In this document: piece after piece, positions 61,050-64,000 of the stretch | Position numbering within the stretch: position 1 is the first letter of the stretch | How the letters are laid out: each line of letters begins with the position of its first letter | DNA from: Hyphomicrobiales bacterium | GTDB lineage: Bacteria > Pseudomonadota > Alphaproteobacteria > Rhizobiales > Devosiaceae | NCBI GenBank assembly: GCA_027487555.1 | Contig: JAIYDI010000051.1 | Span: forward strand, 1-64,000 | DNA: 64,000 bases | Direction: 5' to 3' | Position numbers and translations under genes: made by a program | The notes under the pieces: model-generated | Seen by the model: only the letters and a program-made list of their open reading frames with translations | Told to the model about the DNA's origin: nothing | Databases searched by the model: none

Positions 61050-64000
61050 ATGCGTGGACTGATCGGTTCCGGCACGGCATTTGTCGTGGCCGCTCTTTTG
61101 GCTTTCTCCGCAGCGCCAATTCATGCCGCGGATCGATCAATCAGCCTGTCAAAGGGTACGGATCTGCCCGGTTTCGACTACGCGACCGAAAAGGGCGTAA
61201 CGCTGAAGGCATGTGAGGCAGCTTGCCTGGACGACAACCTCTGCCGCGCGTTCACTTTCAATGAGAAGGCTGGCTGGTGCTTCCTCAAGTCGGCCGCGGG
61301 GGAGCAAAGCCCGTTCAAGGGGGCAACCTCTGGTATTGTCACCCAGCACCCGACGTCAACGGAGATTGAAGCCGCACGCGTCGAAGACATCCCCTTCCCA
61401 GCACAGGATATCGTCGACAACGCTCGCAACTTTGCCGTCGGACTGCCCAAGTCAGATCCCGCGCCCAAGGATGTGAGTTATTCAGATCTGGTCACCGCCG
61501 GCGACGAGGCTGCCTCGAAGGCCAATCCTGCAGCCGCAATCGTATCCTGGCGCCAGGCACTCGGCATCGTCGCCAATGATTCAGGCCTCTGGCTGAAACT
61601 GTCCAAGGCGCAACTTGACCGCGCCGCTTCAGAAGTGGCGAATGGCAATTCCTCCGCAGCCTATGATTTTGCGTCGGTCGGCAGTTGGGCTGCCGTTAAC
61701 GGCCTGCTCCGCACGGAGGACACCGCCGAGCGCGCCGACGCGTTGGCCTTGTTCGGCAAGTCGCTCGAATATCGCGAGATGTGGCGCGAAGCGATCGCCA
61801 CTTGGCGCGCCAGCCTCAAATTGGTTGATGACGCCACCCGCAGCGCAAGCCTTGAGCAACTTGTAGCGGAGCGAGGCTTCCGGGTCGTCGACAATTCCGT
61901 TGATTCCGAGGCAGCCATTCCGCGCATCTGCGCCATTTTTTCCGAGACGCTTCCGGGCGGCGACACCGACCTTTCGAGCTATGTCACCGTTGCCGACGAC
62001 AACCGTGTCGCGGTCGACGTGTCGGATTCTCAACTTTGTGTCACCGGCGTAGCGTTCGGCAAGCGTTACCAGCTAAAGCTGCGCGCCGGCCTGCCATCGG
62101 CGAGTGGAGAGACGCTGCGCACGGATGTCGATCTGGCGCTCTATGTCCCCGATCGCACACCTTTCGTGGGCTTCGCGAACACCGCCTATGTCATGCCCTC
62201 GGGCCTTGGCGGCGGCCTACCGATCACCTCGGTAAATGCCAAGACTGCGGACGTGGTGATCTACCGCATCGGCGATCGTAACATCGCCAATGCCGTTCGG
62301 AGCGGCATCTTCCAGAGCACTCTCGACGGATATTCGGCACAGGACGTCGCCGACCGCTATGGCGAGATGGGCTGGGAGGGCAAGGTCGACCTCGCACAGG
62401 GCGCGCCCAATGTTATGGTGACCACTGCCATTCCCGTAGGCGAAGTGGTGAAGAGCCTCTCGCCCGGCGTCTATGTGATCACCGCCAAGGTCGAGAACGC
62501 GAATGACGAGTATTGGCAGTCGATGGCCACGCAGTGGTTCATCGTTTCGGACCTCGGCCTCACCACCATTGCGGGCGACGACGGCGTGCACATGTTCGTG
62601 CGCTCGCTGCAGACGGCCCAGCCCATGTCGGGCGTCAAGGTGAAGCTCGTTGCAGTCAATAACGAGATCCTTGGTGAATCGACCACCGACATCCATGGCG
62701 AAGCGGTCTTCGCGCCTGGACTTGCCCGGGGTGAGGGTGGACGTGCGGCGCAGCTCGTTACCGCGGAAACCGAAAACGGCGACTATGCTTTCCTCGATGT
62801 GACGAAACCGGCCTTCGACCTCACCGATCGTGGCGTCGCCGGCCGCCAAGCACCTGGGCCACTAGACCTTTACGCTACCACAGAACGTGGCGTGTACCGC
62901 CCAACGGAGACGGTATTCTTGACGGCGGTGCTGCGCGACCCCAAGGCCGCCGCCGTAACCGGCCTGCCCATGACGCTCGAAATCGAACGGCCCGATGGCG
63001 TTGTCGCCACCCATGAGGTCCTGCCCGATGCTGGCGCAGGCGGCTATTTCGCCGCCGTGCCTCTCCCCGCAGAGGCCATGCGTGGCTCTTGGACGGCCCG
63101 TTTCTATGCTGACCCCAAGGATTCGGCCCTAACGTCGATCAGCTTCCTCGTCGAGGATTTCGAGCCCGAAAGGCTGGCCTTCGATGTGACGGCACCAGAT
63201 GCAGCGCTCATTGCAGACGAGGCGACAGAGGTCTCTGTTGCTGCCAAGTACCTTTATGGCGCCACGGCACCCGGCCTCGCCATCGAGGCCGACTCCGTCG
63301 TTAAGGCAGTAGCCAGCCTGCCCGAACTGCCCGGCTACACGTTTGGGCGCACCGACGATGCCTTCGAAACCGCCCGCGAGTCGCTTGGGGTTGTTGGCAT
63401 CACAGATGAGTCCGGAAATGCAGCGGTGGAAATCGCTGTGCCGATGCCTGGTTCCACTACTCGGCTGCTCGAAGCACAAGTGGTCCTCAACCTCATTGAC
63501 TCGAATGGCCGCCCTGTCCAGCGCAGTTTCACCCGCGCCCTGGTGAGTGACGGCGACCGTATCGGCATCAAGCCGGAATTCTCCGACGCCGCCGGCCTCG
63601 AAGAAGGCTCCGCCGCCGCATTCGATATCGTCACGGTGAATGCTGAAGGCAAGCAGGTCGCCCGAGAGGGACTGACATGGCGACTGAGCCGCATCGACAC
63701 CACTTATCAATGGTACCGCGACAATGGCGCATGGAAATGGGAAGCCGTTTCCAGCACCGCCGAGGTGGCCAACGGCACTCTAGATACGCTCGACAGCGGC
63801 CCGGCCAAGATCGCAGCCAACATCGAATGGGGCCGCTACCAGCTCGAGGTCGACAGCACAGGCGATAGCCCTACATCGTCGAGCTACGAGTTCTACGCTG
63901 GCTATTATTACCCCGACGCCGGCTCGGAAACGCCCGATACGCTATCTGTCGCCTTGGACAAGGAAGCCTATCGACTGGGTGACACTGTCCACCTGAAGCT
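61050..64000 (+). CDS. Alpha-2-macroglobulin-like protein with PAN domain (5' part)
   Basis: The open frame runs without a stop to the window end, giving about 983 residues of a longer protein (family about 1500-1900). The signal peptide is RGLIGSGTAFVVAALLAFSAAPIHA with cleavage before ADRS. A PAN/Apple domain with paired Cys follows near 35-95 (LKACEAACLDDNLCRAFTFN, GWCFLKS). Macroglobulin domains then appear (MFVRSLQTAQPMSGVKVKLV, YATTERGVYRPTETVFLTAV, FEPERLAFDV). These periplasmic proteins trap proteases and are thought to protect the envelope, often with PBP1C. GAGGG lies 7 bases before the ATG. The bait region and any thioester (CxEQ) motif are outside the window. Confidence 0.9.
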   Translation, partial: MRGLIGSGTAFVVAALLAFSAAPIHAADRSISLSKGTDLPGFDYATEKGVTLKACEAACLDDNLCRAFTFNEKAGWCFLKSAAGEQSPFKGATSGIVTQHPTSTEIEAARVEDIPFPAQDIVDNARNFAVGLPKSDPAPKDVSYSDLVTAGDEAASKANPAAAIVSWRQALGIVANDSGLWLKLSKAQLDRAASEVANGNSSAAYDFASVGSWAAVNGLLRTEDTAERADALALFGKSLEYREMWREAIATWRASLKLVDDATRSASLEQLVAERGFRVVDNSVDSEAAIPRICAIFSETLPGGDTDLSSYVTVADDNRVAVDVSDSQLCVTGVAFGKRYQLKLRAGLPSASGETLRTDVDLALYVPDRTPFVGFANTAYVMPSGLGGGLPITSVNAKTADVVIYRIGDRNIANAVRSGIFQSTLDGYSAQDVADRYGEMGWEGKVDLAQGAPNVMVTTAIPVGEVVKSLSPGVYVITAKVENANDEYWQSMATQWFIVSDLGLTTIAGDDGVHMFVRSLQTAQPMSGVKVKLVAVNNEILGESTTDIHGEAVFAPGLARGEGGRAAQLVTAETENGDYAFLDVTKPAFDLTDRGVAGRQAPGPLDLYATTERGVYRPTETVFLTAVLRDPKAAAVTGLPMTLEIERPDGVVATHEVLPDAGAGGYFAAVPLPAEAMRGSWTARFYADPKDSALTSISFLVEDFEPERLAFDVTAPDAALIADEATEVSVAAKYLYGATAPGLAIEADSVVKAVASLPELPGYTFGRTDDAFETARESLGVVGITDESGNAAVEIAVPMPGSTTRLLEAQVVLNLIDSNGRPVQRSFTRALVSDGDRIGIKPEFSDAAGLEEGSAAAFDIVTVNAEGKQVAREGLTWRLSRIDTTYQWYRDNGAWKWEAVSSTAEVANGTLDTLDSGPAKIAANIEWGRYQLEVDSTGDSPTSSSYEFYAGYYYPDAGSETPDTLSVALDKEAYRLGDTVHLK

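Overview
The window is high-GC bacterial chromosome that fits an alphaproteobacterium of the order Hyphomicrobiales (Rhizobiales), perhaps Devosia-like. The reasons are the core block DUF2948-hisD-UPF0262/LMW phosphatase beside murA, the kinase-DUF2090 form of IolC, several binding-protein ABC importers, and a REP-like palindrome pair. The genus is an inference.

Layout. (1) 1-8.8 kb: a polymorphic-toxin locus on the minus strand. A ~2130-residue exported SpvB/VCBS/Rhs protein carries a C-terminal HNH-like tip, followed by a probable immunity gene. Beyond that lies a broken second copy of the Rhs core with a different tip, cut off by the end of an IS3-family element. (2) 9.4-24.9 kb: an uncharacterised catabolic island. 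It holds an FGGY kinase, an FAD/NAD(P) oxidoreductase, an 8-oxoguanine-deaminase-like amidohydrolase, a complete ABC importer, two cytosine-deaminase-like amidohydrolases, a BtpA/SgcQ protein, a DeoR regulator, an SDR dehydrogenase and a questin-oxidase-like protein. The contents suggest uptake and breakdown of an N-heterocyclic or nucleoside-like compound, but the substrate is unknown. (3) 25-28.4 kb: a large VCBS/cadherin/RTX protein, probably exported by type I secretion. (4) 28.6-33.3 kb: housekeeping genes (UPF0262-LMW phosphatase fusion, hisD, DUF2948, murA) and tRNA-Thr(GGT). (5) 33.6-43.4 kb: surface and signalling genes (membrane GT2 glycosyltransferase, beta-helical autotransporter, CSS-EAL phosphodiesterase). 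(6) 43.4-50.9 kb: an operon for uptake and hydrolysis of a glycoside (binding protein, two permeases, GH2 glycosidase, ATPase) with a LacI regulator. (7) 51.1-59.6 kb: a myo-inositol catabolic cluster (iolG on plus; iolC-DUF2090, iolD, iolE, iolB and an OMPDC-family enzyme on minus) behind an RpiR-type regulator, with GGAA-N6-TTCC sites before iolC. (8) 59.6-64 kb: a GAF-GGDEF diguanylate cyclase and the 5' part of an alpha-2-macroglobulin-like gene that runs off the window.

In the inositol part, IolG oxidises inositol, IolE dehydrates, IolD opens the ring, IolB isomerises, and the IolC kinase-aldolase fusion yields C3 products. No inositol transporter and no IolA are in the window. In the GH2 operon the glycoside is imported intact and probably hydrolysed in the cytoplasm, since the GH2 enzyme shows no signal peptide. 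Two strong hairpins after the binding-protein gene, and one in the first ABC operon, look like devices that keep binding-protein mRNA above permease mRNA.
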